A stretch of 64,000 bases of DNA from Bretschneidera sinensis (Eukaryota > Streptophyta > Magnoliopsida > Brassicales > Akaniaceae): assembly GCA_023935145.1 (NCBI GenBank), contig CM043702.1, positions 77,064,820-77,128,819 on the forward strand. Reading direction: 5' to 3'. This document shows, one piece after another, positions 11,396 to 22,331 of the stretch (position 1 is the stretch's first letter; each line of letters starts with the position of its first letter). The position numbers and the translations under genes are program-made. The notes under the pieces were generated by a model. It saw only the letters and a program-made list of their open reading frames with translations. It did no database searches and had not been told where the DNA came from.

Positions 11396-12917
11396 TGAAT
11401 AGAGCCATTAAATGCATTATAATCGTACTTATTTGTTAGCACTTTAGGGTTGATTTAGGTCTTAATTGCATTTTTATTCATTAACAACTCTAAAGTGGTA
11501 TTTTTGGAGCATTAATTTATTTCGGTGCATTTTTCAGGTATCTTGAGTTAAAGGAGATGGAAAAGCTATCATCATTTTGAAACACGAAGTTCCATTGAAC
11601 ACTCAAGCAAAAGAATGATCGCGGAAGAGCCAAGATGAAGAGAAACTAAGGAAGGAGTTTTCACTAAGTTGCTGGAGTTGGCATACAAATCAACCATCTT
11701 TACAAATTAAACTGTATCGATGTAGAAAGAACCAGGATGTGTGCCACATATGGTTAGAAATATATGGAAGTCTACTTTCTGGAGGATTTTACAGTTCATT
11801 AAAATCATTTCTCTAGAGGAAGTTATGGCGATTTTAGCGGACAGAGGTCAGACTTTCTGAATCAGCATCAGCCGCGCTGCAGCATGGATTATCCGCGCCG
11901 CAGCACAAAGAACCAGCACCTGACTTAACCAAAACAGAACTGCCCTGTGCCGCAGCATGGATTATCCGTGCCGCAGCACACAGCACCAGCACCTGACCTG
12001 ATGAAACAGTGCCGCAGCGCGCCCAAGTTGTGCTACAGCGCGCACACAGCCTTGTGCACTCCGAGTTAGACCCTAATTAGGTCTTTAATGACTTGTTCAA
12101 ACCCTAAAACACCCCTAGACCTTGTGTACTATAAATATACCACTTAGGGTTTGTAATTAGATATTCAAAAAGCTGGAGAACTCAAGAGAGCAGCAACTTT
12201 CCTTCCATTGTGTAACAATGAGCCCCATGGCTAACTAATCTTCAAGCAAGGAGAAGGGGTGAATCCCTAAGTGTAGTTGTTTCTATTTCCCTTATTTGAT
12301 TCAGTTGTAATGGAGCTTTAACATTCAAACATTGTTATGATTTACTTTTTATTCTAATTATAAAGATTTCATCTAATCCGGTGATAGTATCTTTTTCATT
12401 GATATAGATTTAGTCATGCTTTCTTTATGTCAAGATTATTTGGGTATGAATGAGTCCGGTAGATCTAGCCTTTAGGTTTGTCCATTACTGCAATATTGTC
12501 ATCAAATATATATTGTCGTTTCTTGATAAACTTAAAGGATAGATCATATGTGCATGAAATGAAAATAAAGAGTATTTCATAACAATCAAATTAGGGTTTA
12601 TACATGTGCTTTAATTGAATATTTGCCGATTGCCTGTTTGAGATGTGAAACTTGCAATCGAGATAAAAACAACTGAATCAAGTTAGGATTAGGGCAACAA
12701 ACCTAGGGAGGATTCCCGGATCCTTGTTGCTCTCCTATTATATTTCACAATCTACTTTACACAATTGTCTCACTATCAAATTCAGATTCTATATTTAATT
12801 GGATCATATCATCTCAAATTAAAGTTTACATCTTTCTTTATAGTTAATTTGTCTCCCTGTGGAATCGACACCCCAAAGCCGTACTACAACACCGCATTAC
12901 TGTTTTGGGCGTAATCA
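11396..12917 (+). repeat. 3' LTR of element A
   Basis: Right LTR, same length (1,522 bp) as the left copy and nearly identical. It begins TGAATAGAG and ends GTAATCA, followed immediately by the second TSD copy GTCCC (12918-12922) and then by copia D sequence. Confidence 0.93.
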
Positions 12918-14540
12918 GTCCCCAAACATCATAATGAATTAAATAAAATGAAGCAGTAGCATGAGACTCATTATTATTAAAAGCCAAAGCCGGTTGTTTT
13001 TCAAGTTGACACGAAATACAATCAAAAGAAATTTTAGACACTGACCATAACAAACCCTTTGAAGCTAACAATTGTACTCGAGATGCAGATGCATGACTAA
13101 GAAATGAATGCCAAAGTGTAAGGGATGGTGGTGACAAGGAGGCAGCAACAGAGACGTTGGAGGTGACAAGGATGAGAGTTTGAACATGTGCCCAATTCTA
13201 CGCCCGGTCCCAAGGGTTTGACCTGTACGAGGATCCTACACATTCACACCAAAAAAGTCAAAGACAAGTCTATATCCAAGTTCACACATTTGCCCAACAG
13301 AAAGAAAATTATAGGATAATTTTGGCATATGAAAAACTTTAGGAATAGAAAAAGAACGACTATTGATGGTGCCTATAGTTTTAACAATCATAGTTGAGCC
13401 ATCAACTATGCAAATGAATAAGGAATGAGGCGAAGGTGCAGATGTGGTAAATGAAGCTGGGAAAGGTGTCATATGGTTGCAACAAGCGGAATCAAAAAGC
13501 TAAGAGGCAGAATTACCTGGCAGGACTAAGAAGGCAGAGGAAGATGCATTACCAAAACGAGACTGCATGACCTGATTAACTATTGCCTCAAAGTCAACCG
13601 CAGATGAGGTGACAGTAGATCCTGATGACCTGCCAGTGGGTTCAACTAAAGATATAGTTGTAGCTTGGAGATGAATATGGAACAACTGTAAAGAGATTGC
13701 TCTCAGGATGAGCAACTGCTGCAGTGGGAGCATTGGATCTTCCTTTTCGCCAACATTTATTAATAGTGTGCCCTCGATGTTTACAATAACAACAAAAATT
13801 GTTGTCGCGAGGCTTAAGAGGAGGTTAAGGAGAACCAAACCTATCAGAGTGCTCTAGCTGAAATGATGAAGAACTAGATAATGGAGTAGCCAACACTGAA
13901 GGACTATGCTGAGAGTGCATGGTCTATGATCTACTTTCTGCAGGAACAAGTTCGAAGATGGCATTGTCCAAAGTAAGAAGAGGAGAGTGATGTAAAAGTT
14001 GCACACGAATAGGCTCAAAATCATCACGTAATACCATAATAAAATGGTGAAGACGATGTTGATCCCTTCGTTCAGCATACGTTTTGGCATCTGTAGAATC
14101 CTTCCAAATAGGATCAGAGAGATCAATTTGGTTCCATAAGAATTGCATGCGAGCAAGAAAATCATTAATACTCAGGCTCGATTCTTACCTCAGACAAAAG
14201 AGCTAAAAAAGAAGCTGATATTCTCCAGCACCATCAACAGCAAAATAGCGAGAAGTAAGCATATCCCAAGCACCCTTAGCTTCATCAAAGCTACCAAATA
14301 TGGTAGAAATAGATGGAATAGTAGTGTTACAGAACCATGTGAGAATTTGATGATGATTACTTTCCCAATCAATGAGATGAGTGAGAAGCATCATCAGTTT
14401 CAGTAGCCCCTTTAACCGGCTTCTCGACAGTACTAACTAAATTAGACCAAAGCTTATGACTTTTATGGAAACTTTACATAGATTGAGACTAAACAATATA
14501 GTTTGTACCATCCAATACAAACTGAACATGATGAAAAAAT
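12918..14540 (-). pseudogene. Copia D gag, protease and GAG-pre-integrase region (broken)
   Basis: Minus-strand 5' half of copia D. From high to low coordinates: gag N-terminal and UBN2-type domain (14530-13920, with WFCNTTIPSISTIFGSFDEA and AERRDQHRLHHFIMVLRDDF), a CCHC zinc knuckle near 13800-13760 (CCYCKHRGHTINKC), a protease region ending with FHMPKLSYNFLSVGQMCELG (13472-13240), and a GAG-pre-integrase domain (13137-12918, LWHSFLSHAS then CISCQLEKQ). Several frameshifts separate the pieces. The segment ends at HYDVWG, where element A is inserted; the gene resumes at 739. Nucleocapsid and processing roles are inferred from family. Confidence 0.82.
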
Positions 14541-14875
14541 ATCTTTTTTTTTTGCCATCTATATATGCCAAAAGCACAAACAGACACAAAAAATTGAATT
14601 CAAGAGAGAAAACTGAGAAGAAAGCACCGAGTCAAATCTGGTCATCGGTCAATGGTCAATGGTGAACAGGCTGATGTGGTAGGTGCTGACGTGGTGGGTG
14701 CTGATGTAGCAGAGATTCTAACTTTTTGAGTGATGTTGACACCTACTAGAAACGATGAGAGAAAGACGAAGAACCACTTGAGACAGAGCAGTAAACTCAC
14801 CGAAAAACGATAACTTGCGTCGGGAAGAGAGAGAACAAAATTTGGATTTTGGTGATTTCTAATTTCAGAAGTAAA
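14541..14875 (-). other. 5' leader of copia D
   Basis: Noncoding DNA between the D primer site and gag. It contains repeated GTGGTAGGTGCTGACGTGG-like words (14668-14710) on the plus strand. No ORF is supported. Confidence 0.4.
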
Positions 14876-14887
14876 GCTCTGATACCA
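14876..14887 (-). other. Primer binding site (initiator tRNA-Met) of copia D
   Basis: On the minus strand this reads TGGTATCAGAGC, the standard plant copia primer site, immediately inside the LTR that ends CTCACA. Confidence 0.9.
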
Positions 14888-15035
14888 TGTGAGAATGATA
14901 TTGTATTAGAATCACACAACAAATTGATATACAAGGGAGTCCTATATATACAAGCCAATAGGAGAGGCAAAGCTAGACACAACCAATGTAGGACTAAACT
15001 AACTAAGCAATAACTAAGCTATACATAATCTAACA
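14888..15035 (-). repeat. 5' LTR of copia D (about 148 bp)
   Basis: On the plus strand it starts TGTGAGAATG and ends CTAACA; on the minus strand it therefore runs TGTTAG to CTCACA. The inner edge is set by the primer site. The outer edge is the best TG/CA match and is less certain because the partner LTR is outside the window. At about 148 bp it is very short for an LTR. Confidence 0.75.
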
Positions 15036-15190
15036 TCAGCAAAGCAAAATAGTTAAAAAAAAAACCTGAAATGACTTGTTGATTCCATGAGCCAAAGTCC
15101 TTCGACGAGGAAAAATAAATCATAATCACCTCATTAGCTTCAACATTGGTACCTTCCATTGTCAAGCTATAGAAATATCGAAGATTAGTG
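15036..15190 (-). pseudogene. Candidate LINE remnant between elements D and B
   Basis: A 155-bp strip lying outside both copia D and gypsy B. By the nesting logic it should continue the minus-strand LINE that resumes at 32457 on the far side of B, and TAGTG (15186-15190) is the TSD copy shared with 32452-32456. An open minus-strand reading includes EGTNVEANEVIMIYFSSS and FGSWNQQVISG, which might be the ORF1/ORF2 junction of an L1, but I do not recognise it with confidence. Confidence 0.4.
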
Positions 15191-15614
15191 TGATATAATC
15201 TTTTATAAAGTCTTGATGATTTCAAGACAAACTCTTAAGAATAATGAGGAAGAAAGGAAAGAGATTGGATTAATTCTTTCTTATTCTGTAAAAATGATAA
15301 CTCTTAGTATTTATACAAGCCTTATTGATGCTATGATTAATACTCTTATAACATAATGCTAACAGAATCCTAACTACTTCAATTCAAATAACTAACTAAC
15401 TAACGACTGAATCTGACTAACTAGACAACAACTTTTCCTTTAACCTCTTAGCTCCAACTTTTATATCTTATACTGTTCAAGCCATTGTGGAGTTTCCTTT
15501 CTCCTTTAGCTTCTTTTTATGTTTGCTGGCTATTCATTCAGCTCCAATTCCTCTTGATTTTTCTTAATCTTGGTACCGGACTCTATTACTACTCCTATAA
15601 TTTTGTTGCTATTA
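15191..15614 (-). repeat. 3' LTR of element B
   Basis: A 424-bp LTR starting TGATATAATC on the plus strand just after TSD TAGTG. The inner end at 15614 matches the outer end of the right LTR at 32451 (minus-strand start TGATAGCAAC, here mutated to TAATAGCAAC). The minus-strand pol frame continues into the LTR. Confidence 0.8.
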
Positions 15615-17773
15615 TTGGATGCACCTGCAAAAAAGACCTTATCCTCAATGTCATGAGCTTTTAGTAAGTGTTGAATAACAAAAAAAATCTTTCTTGGAGG
15701 TATCTTCAAGTGCTAACCCTTGTCATTAGACCAGTACTTAATGTACTAGTTTGTTTTATACCCAAATAGTTCTGTTATCCAATATAGCTAGTAGTAAGAT
15801 AATTGTTCTATTGTCAATACTCAGTTTAGGTAGAGGAAGCCCTATAGCAGATGGGTGCCATGAAAGGGTTTGAGGAGGGAGATATGACATACATTACGAA
15901 GTTTTGGTAGTAGCTGGTAAGTCAAGCTTGTAGGTTACACTCCCAATCCTTTCAAACACCTGAAAAGACTCATAATACCTCTTACTAAGCTTACGATTAA
16001 GCCTCAAAGCAATAGATTATTGCCTATAAGGCTGTAATTTAACCAACACCCAACTACCTATCTCAAGTTCCTTGTCCCTTCTCCTTGCATCTGCTAAAGA
16101 CTTCATTCTTTCTTGAGCCTGCAAAATATGAGTTTTAAGTTGTTGTAATAGTTCATTTTTACTCAGTAACTCACTGTCAGTTTCTTCTACATTAGACGAA
16201 CCAGATAGATATCTCTGGATCACAAGGGGTTATCTTCCATACAAAGCTCGAAAATGAGTCATTTTTATTGTAAAATGATAAGAGGTGTTATAAGAATATT
16301 CAACCCAATGAAGAAATTGAATCTATAACTTTTGTTTGTTCTCTTTGAAAGCCCTCAAATACTGCTATACACACTTGCTAAGAACTTATTTTTGCCCATC
16401 TGATTGTGGATGGTAAGTAAAATTTAAATTCAGCGTAATGCCACTGTATTTGAATAACTACCTCAAACTTTTTCTCATAAAGACCTTATCTCTATATGTT
16501 ACAATGGATTTAGGCAATCCATGTAACTTGACTACCATTTCACAAAATAGTTTAGCCACCTTTTGAGTAGTGAAAATGCTAGATAAGGGTCCAAAGTGAG
16601 CATACTTAGTCAATCTATCATTGACAACTAGAATGACTGAATAACCCTGGGTAGCAGGCAAACCTATTATGAAATCCATGGAAATGTCCTCCCAAACTCT
16701 TTTAGGAACAAGTAAGTGTTGTGGTAGTCCATAAGGAATGGTAAATAGATACTTAATTTCCTAGCAAATCAAGAAATGATTCATAAATTGTTTAGTGTCT
16801 TACCTCATGGTCTTCCAAAAGAAATTTGCATAAATTCTTATAAGAGGTCTAAGCACTCCATTGTGTCCTCCAACCAATGAATAATGGAACTCCTCCAAAA
16901 CCTTAAATTTGAGTAGGGAAGTAGAACTGAGAACCAACTTGTTACTGCAAAACAATAACCCTTTCTCGACTGAATAACCTTTAGGACCAATACCCTTATT
17001 GACTTGCTAATGTAAAGTCACTAATTCCTTATCAACCATATTTTATGTTTTCAATTCATCTTATATGTCGAAAAAGGGGTAAGAAACAAGCATGAGTAGC
17101 TCACTGGTAATACCTTCATCTAGAGTACTTTGAGTGATAAACAAAAAGTCATTAGGTAAAGGAAATTTGGATAAGGCATCTACAATAGCATTATCTCTCC
17201 CTAGATTATAAACAATTTCATAGCAAAATCCTAACAATTTGCTAAGATAGTGTTGTTGCTTAGGGGTTTGGATAACTTGACACATTTAGCTCGTCAATAG
17301 CTTCTGATTAGTATGAATTTCAAATTTTATTCGTAGCAAATACTATCTCCACTTCTTCATTGCTTGAGTAATGGCATACAATTCTTTTACATAAACTGAA
17401 GACACTACTATCTTGGAACTTTTCTTTTTACTAGAAAAAGCTATTGGATGTAGATGCTACATAAAACTACTCCAATTCCTATATTTGAAGCATATGTCTC
17501 TACTACAAAGACCATGGTAAATTCTGGAAAGGCACATATAGGAGCCTTAGTCATAGTTGTTTTTAGATCATCAAATGCGAGTTGAGTGTCTAAATCTCAA
17601 TTGAAAGTATATTTCTTCAAGAAGTTACTAAAAGAATTTGCTATGGTAGCTTAACCCTTCAAAAATCTTTTATAGTAGCCAGTGAGTCCTAAGAACCCTC
17701 TTAATTGTTTCAAGGTTGATAGAGGTGGCCATTGTACTTGCCTTTTTTAAAGATCAAGTTAGACTCCTTAAGA
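15615..17773 (-). pseudogene. Element B RNase H, integrase and chromodomain tail (degenerate)
   Basis: 3' half of B pol on the minus strand. From high coordinates: RNase H remnants (17770-17290), the RNase H tail (17285-17061, QTPKQQHYLSKLLGFCYEIV then DNAIVDALSKFPLP), weak integrase zinc-finger traces, the integrase core start (16679-16458, MDFIIGLPATQG and KYAHFGPL), the integrase C-terminal segment (16223-16017, LQQLKTHILQAQERM then SWVLVKLQPYRQ), then a chromodomain-like stretch ending about 15690. Stops and frameshifts are frequent. The last readable frame passes IQHLLKAHDIEDKVFF and runs on into the LTR. The upstream half is at 26603 onward, beyond inserted element C. Confidence 0.78.
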
Positions 17774-17778
17774 GCTCA

Positions 17779-19497
17779 TGATGAACGAATATTTGTCTTA
17801 GTATTTTATATGTTTTTCAAGTGTTTATTTATATGTTTAGCTTAGGAATTTGTTACTTTGAGTTATTTCTCGTTATTTTACAGGTTCACAAGTACTTGGA
17901 AAAGAGTTTCACTAAATTACCATAATTTCCCGTACAGATCAGTCGTTTTTGCGGATTAAACTGTATTGATTCAGGAACAACCAAGAGATGAACCATATAT
18001 CCTTGGAAAGATCCGGATGTCTATTTTTTTGGAGAATTTCATGGCTCACAAATATGATTTTTCTAGAGAAAGTTATGGCAGTTTTAGTAGACAAATGTCA
18101 GGTTGTGCGTAATTTTAGCGTGGCAGAAGTGATTTTTGTTGATTAAACTGTATTGATTCAGGAAGAACTAGGAGATGTGCCATATATTCTTGGACAGATC
18201 TGGATGTCTATTTTTTGGAGAATTTTATGGCTTATAAATATGATTTTTCTAGAGAAAGTTATGGTAGTTTTAGTTGACAAAGGTCAGGTTGTGCGTGATT
18301 TCAGTGGGGTAGAAGTGAAGAAGCTATTAAATTCTGATTTTTTTTTGGATTTGCACTGGCTGGATAGCAGCACAACCAGACTAGTTTTGGACAACAGAAA
18401 CCTGGCCTAGACAGCAGCAAAACTGGGCCTGGACAGCAGCAGAAGCACACGGCCTGAACAGAAACCCTAGGGCGATTTTTCTGTCTACAAAGTCATCTCC
18501 ATACAACTATATATAGGAATTCAGACTAAGAGAACCAGGAGGATGGGACGACGGTAGTTCTTGGAGAGATATTATCAAGAGGGGTTTTGGAAGATTGAAG
18601 GAGGAGACAGTTTCTTTTATCAAGACGACTTATCAAGAGATTGAAGAGGATGATCAATCACTTCAAAACTTTGAGGATTCATCTTGTAATTTGGGAAGAA
18701 ATTCTATCTTTGCTCCTTTTGTCCTTCAATATGTTTGTAACCCTAGTATTTAAATTTTGTGATTAGGATTTAAACATGAGCAGCTGAACGTATTGTTGGG
18801 CATTTGGCTTAGCTGCCTTGATTGTTTTGGATATTTTTGTAGATTTAGTTTTACGAAATTTTACAGATTATTTCTTATTCAATATCCTTCATACCTTTGA
18901 TTATTGCTTGTGGATTGGCCATCTATTATTGATGGTCAAGGTTAATATTTGAGATTAGGTTGGGGGCAAATCATCTAGACCTAATTAAGCTTTCTTGAAT
19001 AGGAATTTAAATCAGGATTCAAATCAAATTGTGATTTAGGTGGTTGCATTTTCCTTATACTTAATTTAACTAATTAATTGATGATCACGATCCATGAGAT
19101 TTAATTAATTAGTTATAAATTGAGAATAAACACGATCAATGTCATTCTCTAGTCTTAGTGGAAATACCAATAATCTCGGATGTTGATTAATTCTTTATAT
19201 TCACAAAATGTTACAATTCATGATTGGATAGCAAGCTAAACTCTCAATTGTTCTCATTGATTATACTCATCTCTTCATAATTCATTTTGTTTAATTATTT
19301 TTATTTCAATTTTCTCTTCACTAATCTTTTAATTAGAGTGTTTAGGATTTAATTTCAGAGTTTGTTTTAGTAATTTTAAGAAAGTAATTTTAGGATCTAA
19401 ACCACTGCAATTCCTTGAGAGATCAACCTTGAGAGTAAACTCATCGCAATACTATTTGTGATTCGTGCACTTACGAGCATTTAAAATTTGCACATCA
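17779..19497 (+). repeat. 5' LTR of element C
   Basis: 1,719 bp, starting TGATGAACG and ending TTTGCACATCA. A roughly 180-bp segment (around 17935-18125) is repeated in tandem (around 18126-18310); both units carry ATTAAACTGTATTGATTCAG and GAGAAAGTTATGG. The same tandem pair is present in the right LTR. TATATATAGG near 18509 is a TATA-box candidate. Confidence 0.9.
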
Positions 19498-19503
19498 AGT
19501 TTT

Positions 19504-19521
19504 TGGTGCTGTTGCCGGGGA
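19504..19521 (+). other. Primer binding site (tRNA-Asp type) of element C
   Basis: TGGTGCTGTTGCCGGGGA, six bases inside the LTR. It differs from the element A site by two C-to-T changes, which reduces the match to plant tRNA-Asp. Confidence 0.85.
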
Positions 19522-19739
19522 ATTGGTGTTTAATTCTTTAGTTATTTTCTTTGTTTTTATTTTTATTTTTATTTTATTTCTTTTTTTTCTTTTACGTATA
19601 ATTTTTATTTCTTTCATTTCGTCAAATTTTCTTTATTTGCTTCTTGATTTTCTTGATTTAAATTGGCATTAATCCGTTTCTTGATGTTCGCTCTCTTGAT
19701 TCCTGGTAGCTTAATTTTTCTTTTGCTTTCTTCAAGTGC

Positions 19740-21540
19740 ATGCGCGGTAGAAGATCCCAAGGGAGAAATCTAGTGCCAACAATAGACAACATCCATAGGC
19801 TAAGGGAGACATTATAGCCTACGAAAGAAGAAGAAAAGGTTGAGGGAATAGAAAAAGAGGAGCCTGAAAGAATGGAAGGAGTTGAAAGACAAATTATGAT
19901 GAAGGAGTATGCAAGGCCGATCATCGACACTTCGACATCTTGCATCCAATTGGGGGAAGCTGTACGAAATTATGAGATAAAAAAATCCACTTTAGCATGC
20001 TCCCTTCATTCTACGAAATTCCAAATGAAGACTTATTAACCTTCATAAGGTATTTCTATACAACAGTGCAGACTTTTCCTCTATAGGGGTTACATGAGGA
20101 TCAACTCAAGATGAGATGCTTCCCCTACACATTAAAAGATAGAGTAAAAGCGTGATTAATGACTCTTGCACCCGGTTCTATGACTACATGGGAAGCGTTC
20201 TACAATCGGTTCATGAACAAATTCTACTCCCATCAGAAGACCACTGAGTTAAGAATTAAGGTTGCCACGTTCTCATAAATGGAAAGAGAACCCTTCCATG
20301 AAGCATGGGACAGGTTCAAGATGCTTTTAATCCAATGTCCCCGCCATCATTACCAATTGCAGCTACAAAATCAATTCTTCTATGATGGATTGACACAATA
20401 ATGTCAATATACAGTTGATAACGCTACCGGTGGAGCCATGGGAGAAAAGTCTGCTAAGGAGACATGCGAGCTATATGAGATGTTGGGTGTTAATTCCCAA
20501 TAAAAGAGTGTAAAAGGAAGGTAAGTTAGGGTTAATGAATTGAGCTCCAACAACAATATGGCAATGCAACTTGCAGAGTTTACCAAACAAGTCAAACTTC
20601 TCACTACCACAAACACGCACAATCATGAGGTATGTGGAGTTTGTGGGTTTTGGTCACAGTGCTAACACTTGTTCTTTACCTTATGAATCTTGCAGGAAAT
20701 GAGCAAGAACAACTCAATGTAATGGAGTCTTACCAACCTAGGCCGAAGAATGATCCATATTCTAACACCTACAACCCTGGGTGGAGAAATCATCTCAATT
20801 TCTCCTGGAAGACTAACAACGCTCCGGCATATGCTCAAAGTTCAAGACCAGTTCAATATCGAAACCAAGTTGTACCACCCAATCAGCCTAGAAATCCAAC
20901 TTTGGAGGAGAACTTGAATGCTTTTATTCAAGTAAGCAAAGAGAACCATGAGACAGATATCCAAAGGTTGGATTCCTTAGAGTCATCAATGAAGAGGGTG
21001 GAAGTACAAGTTAGGCAACTTGTAAAACAATTGCAAGTACATGAAAAAGGGAAGTTGCCTAGCCAACCTGAGCAAGCAAAGGCTATAACAGTGCTGTGAA
21101 GTGGTAAAATTCTTAACAACAATTCTGATGATAAAATTTCTTATGACTTTCCACGTGATGCAGGAAAATCAATTGAGAAGCAAAAGGAGCATGACACACC
21201 TAAAGGAAATCCAGCTGAAGATCCGCAATCTTCTCAAACATCTGAGGAGAGCAAGGAGAATGAGCCATCTTCCTTTATGACACTGCACAAGGCAACCGAG
21301 CCTTACAGGCCTCTTATTCCTTATCCAAGCCGTCTGAAGGATGTTAAATAGGATAAGCAATTTTCTGATATTTTTGATATGCTTTCTAAAGTGAATATTA
21401 ATTTTCCTCTTTTGGATGTCATCAAGAATATGCCATCATAGGCGAAATTCTTTAAGGAACTTAACACCAAAAAGAGAAAATATAAGAAGAACGAGAAAGT
21501 GATGGTGTCAGAAGTTGCTAGTGTGGTGCTCCAACAAAGC
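19740..21540 (+). pseudogene. Gag of element C (broken)
   Basis: Starts at the ATG at 19740 (MRGRRSQGRNLVPTIDN), with a stop after about 26 codons. The gag domain is readable with stops and a frame change across 19990-20480 (LKDRVKA, MTTWEAFYNRFMNKFYSHQ, ERIKE-like positions lost). A CCHC knuckle near 20632-20670 (CGVCGF then HSANTC) is broken by a one-base shift. The following open stretch (20701-21099) contains YSNTYNPGWRNHLNFSW and a Gln-rich coiled-coil-like segment. Family role: particle core. The broken frames exclude a full-length product. Confidence 0.82.
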
Positions 21541-22331
21541 TTGCCACCTAAGCTGAAAGGTCCCGTAACATCACAATGGGAAACAAGAAGGTCACCAAAG
21601 CAATGCTAGACTTAGGAGCAAGTATAAATCTCATGCCATATTCAATATACTTGCAACTAGGTTTGGGGGAGCTTAAGTCAATAACTATGTCCCTTCAACT
21701 CGCTGACAGATCAGTTAAATATCCTAAGGGAATAATTGAGGATATATTGGTGCATGTAGACAAAATGATTGTGCCTATGGACTTCATGGTATTGGAGATG
21801 GAAGAAACCCCATCTAAGGACAAGGAGCACACAATTCTTCTTGGTAAACCATTTATGGCCACAACCAAGACTATTATTGATGTCCATAATGGGAGGTTAA
21901 TGATGACAGTGTTGGGAGAGACTGTACAAATTAAAGTGTTTGATTCTCTAACCATTCTTTCTTCTATTTCTACTAACGATGAGAGTTCTTTTATTGATTG
22001 TGTGGACTCACTTGTTTATGACACTTATTTGCAGACAGGAATAGAGGACAAGCTTGAAGTTACTCTTATAATTGAGAGAGTACAGGAAACACTAGAAGAG
22101 GAGACCAAAGGGTATCATAAGATGTTTGATAGTGAAATACCAGTGTCACCCTAAGAAGAGTCTAGCAAACCTTTAGAATTTCTAAGTCCTCTACCTAGGG
22201 AAGATACTACTCCACCTAAGCTTGAACTTAAAGAGTTACCTAAGCACCTTAAGTACATATTTCTGGGAGAGGGAGATACATATCTTGTGACTATTTCATC
22301 TACTTTGACCCAAACATAAGAGGAGAGAGTT
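21541..22331 (+). pseudogene. Protease region of element C
   Basis: Open from 21576 to a TAA at 22152. The aspartic protease site reads AMLDLGASINLMPYSIYLQL near residue 9 of the open stretch, matching the Athila consensus better than element A does. LLGKPFMATTKTIIDVHNGR follows at about residues 88-107. After the stop the same frame continues toward RT, with another stop at about 22317. It would cleave Gag-Pol in the particle if the polyprotein were made. Confidence 0.82.

Larger units (their letters stand above)
745..12917 (+). mobile_element. Athila-type Ty3/gypsy retrotransposon A, complete with both LTRs
   Basis: Structurally complete 12,173-bp element. Its two LTRs are both 1,522 bp (745-2266 and 11396-12917), begin TGA and end GTAATCA. 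The 5-bp target duplication GTCCC flanks it at 740-744 and 12918-12922. The primer site matches plant tRNA-Asp. Order: LTR, primer site, gag, protease, RT, RNase H, integrase, spacer, third ORF, long noncoding 3' region, purine tract, LTR. A third ORF downstream of pol, and gag with TYNPGWRNHPNFSW, point to the Athila lineage. In the first 240 or so aligned LTR bases I count about six substitutions, suggesting a fairly recent insertion. It cannot be autonomous because gag-pol has several stops. Confidence 0.93.
1..15035 (-). mobile_element. Ty1/copia element D, partial, split by element A
   Basis: Minus-strand copia retrotransposon whose 5' end lies at 15035 and whose 3' end lies beyond the window start. 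From high to low coordinates it has a short LTR (14888-15035), an initiator tRNA-Met primer site, gag, protease, the GAG-pre-integrase domain, then element A, then integrase. Element A sits inside the integrase coding region just after a DVWG motif, flanked by GTCCC at 740-744 and 12918-12922. Removing A and one TSD copy makes the reading frame continuous. RT, RNase H and the second LTR are outside the window, so the element's own TSD cannot be checked; TCAGC follows the LTR at 15036. Confidence 0.85.

Noticed and set aside
15019..15225. Minus-strand 68-codon open frame as a possible host exon
   Set aside because: It crosses the D LTR edge and the B TSD, so it cannot be one gene; its middle part may be LINE.
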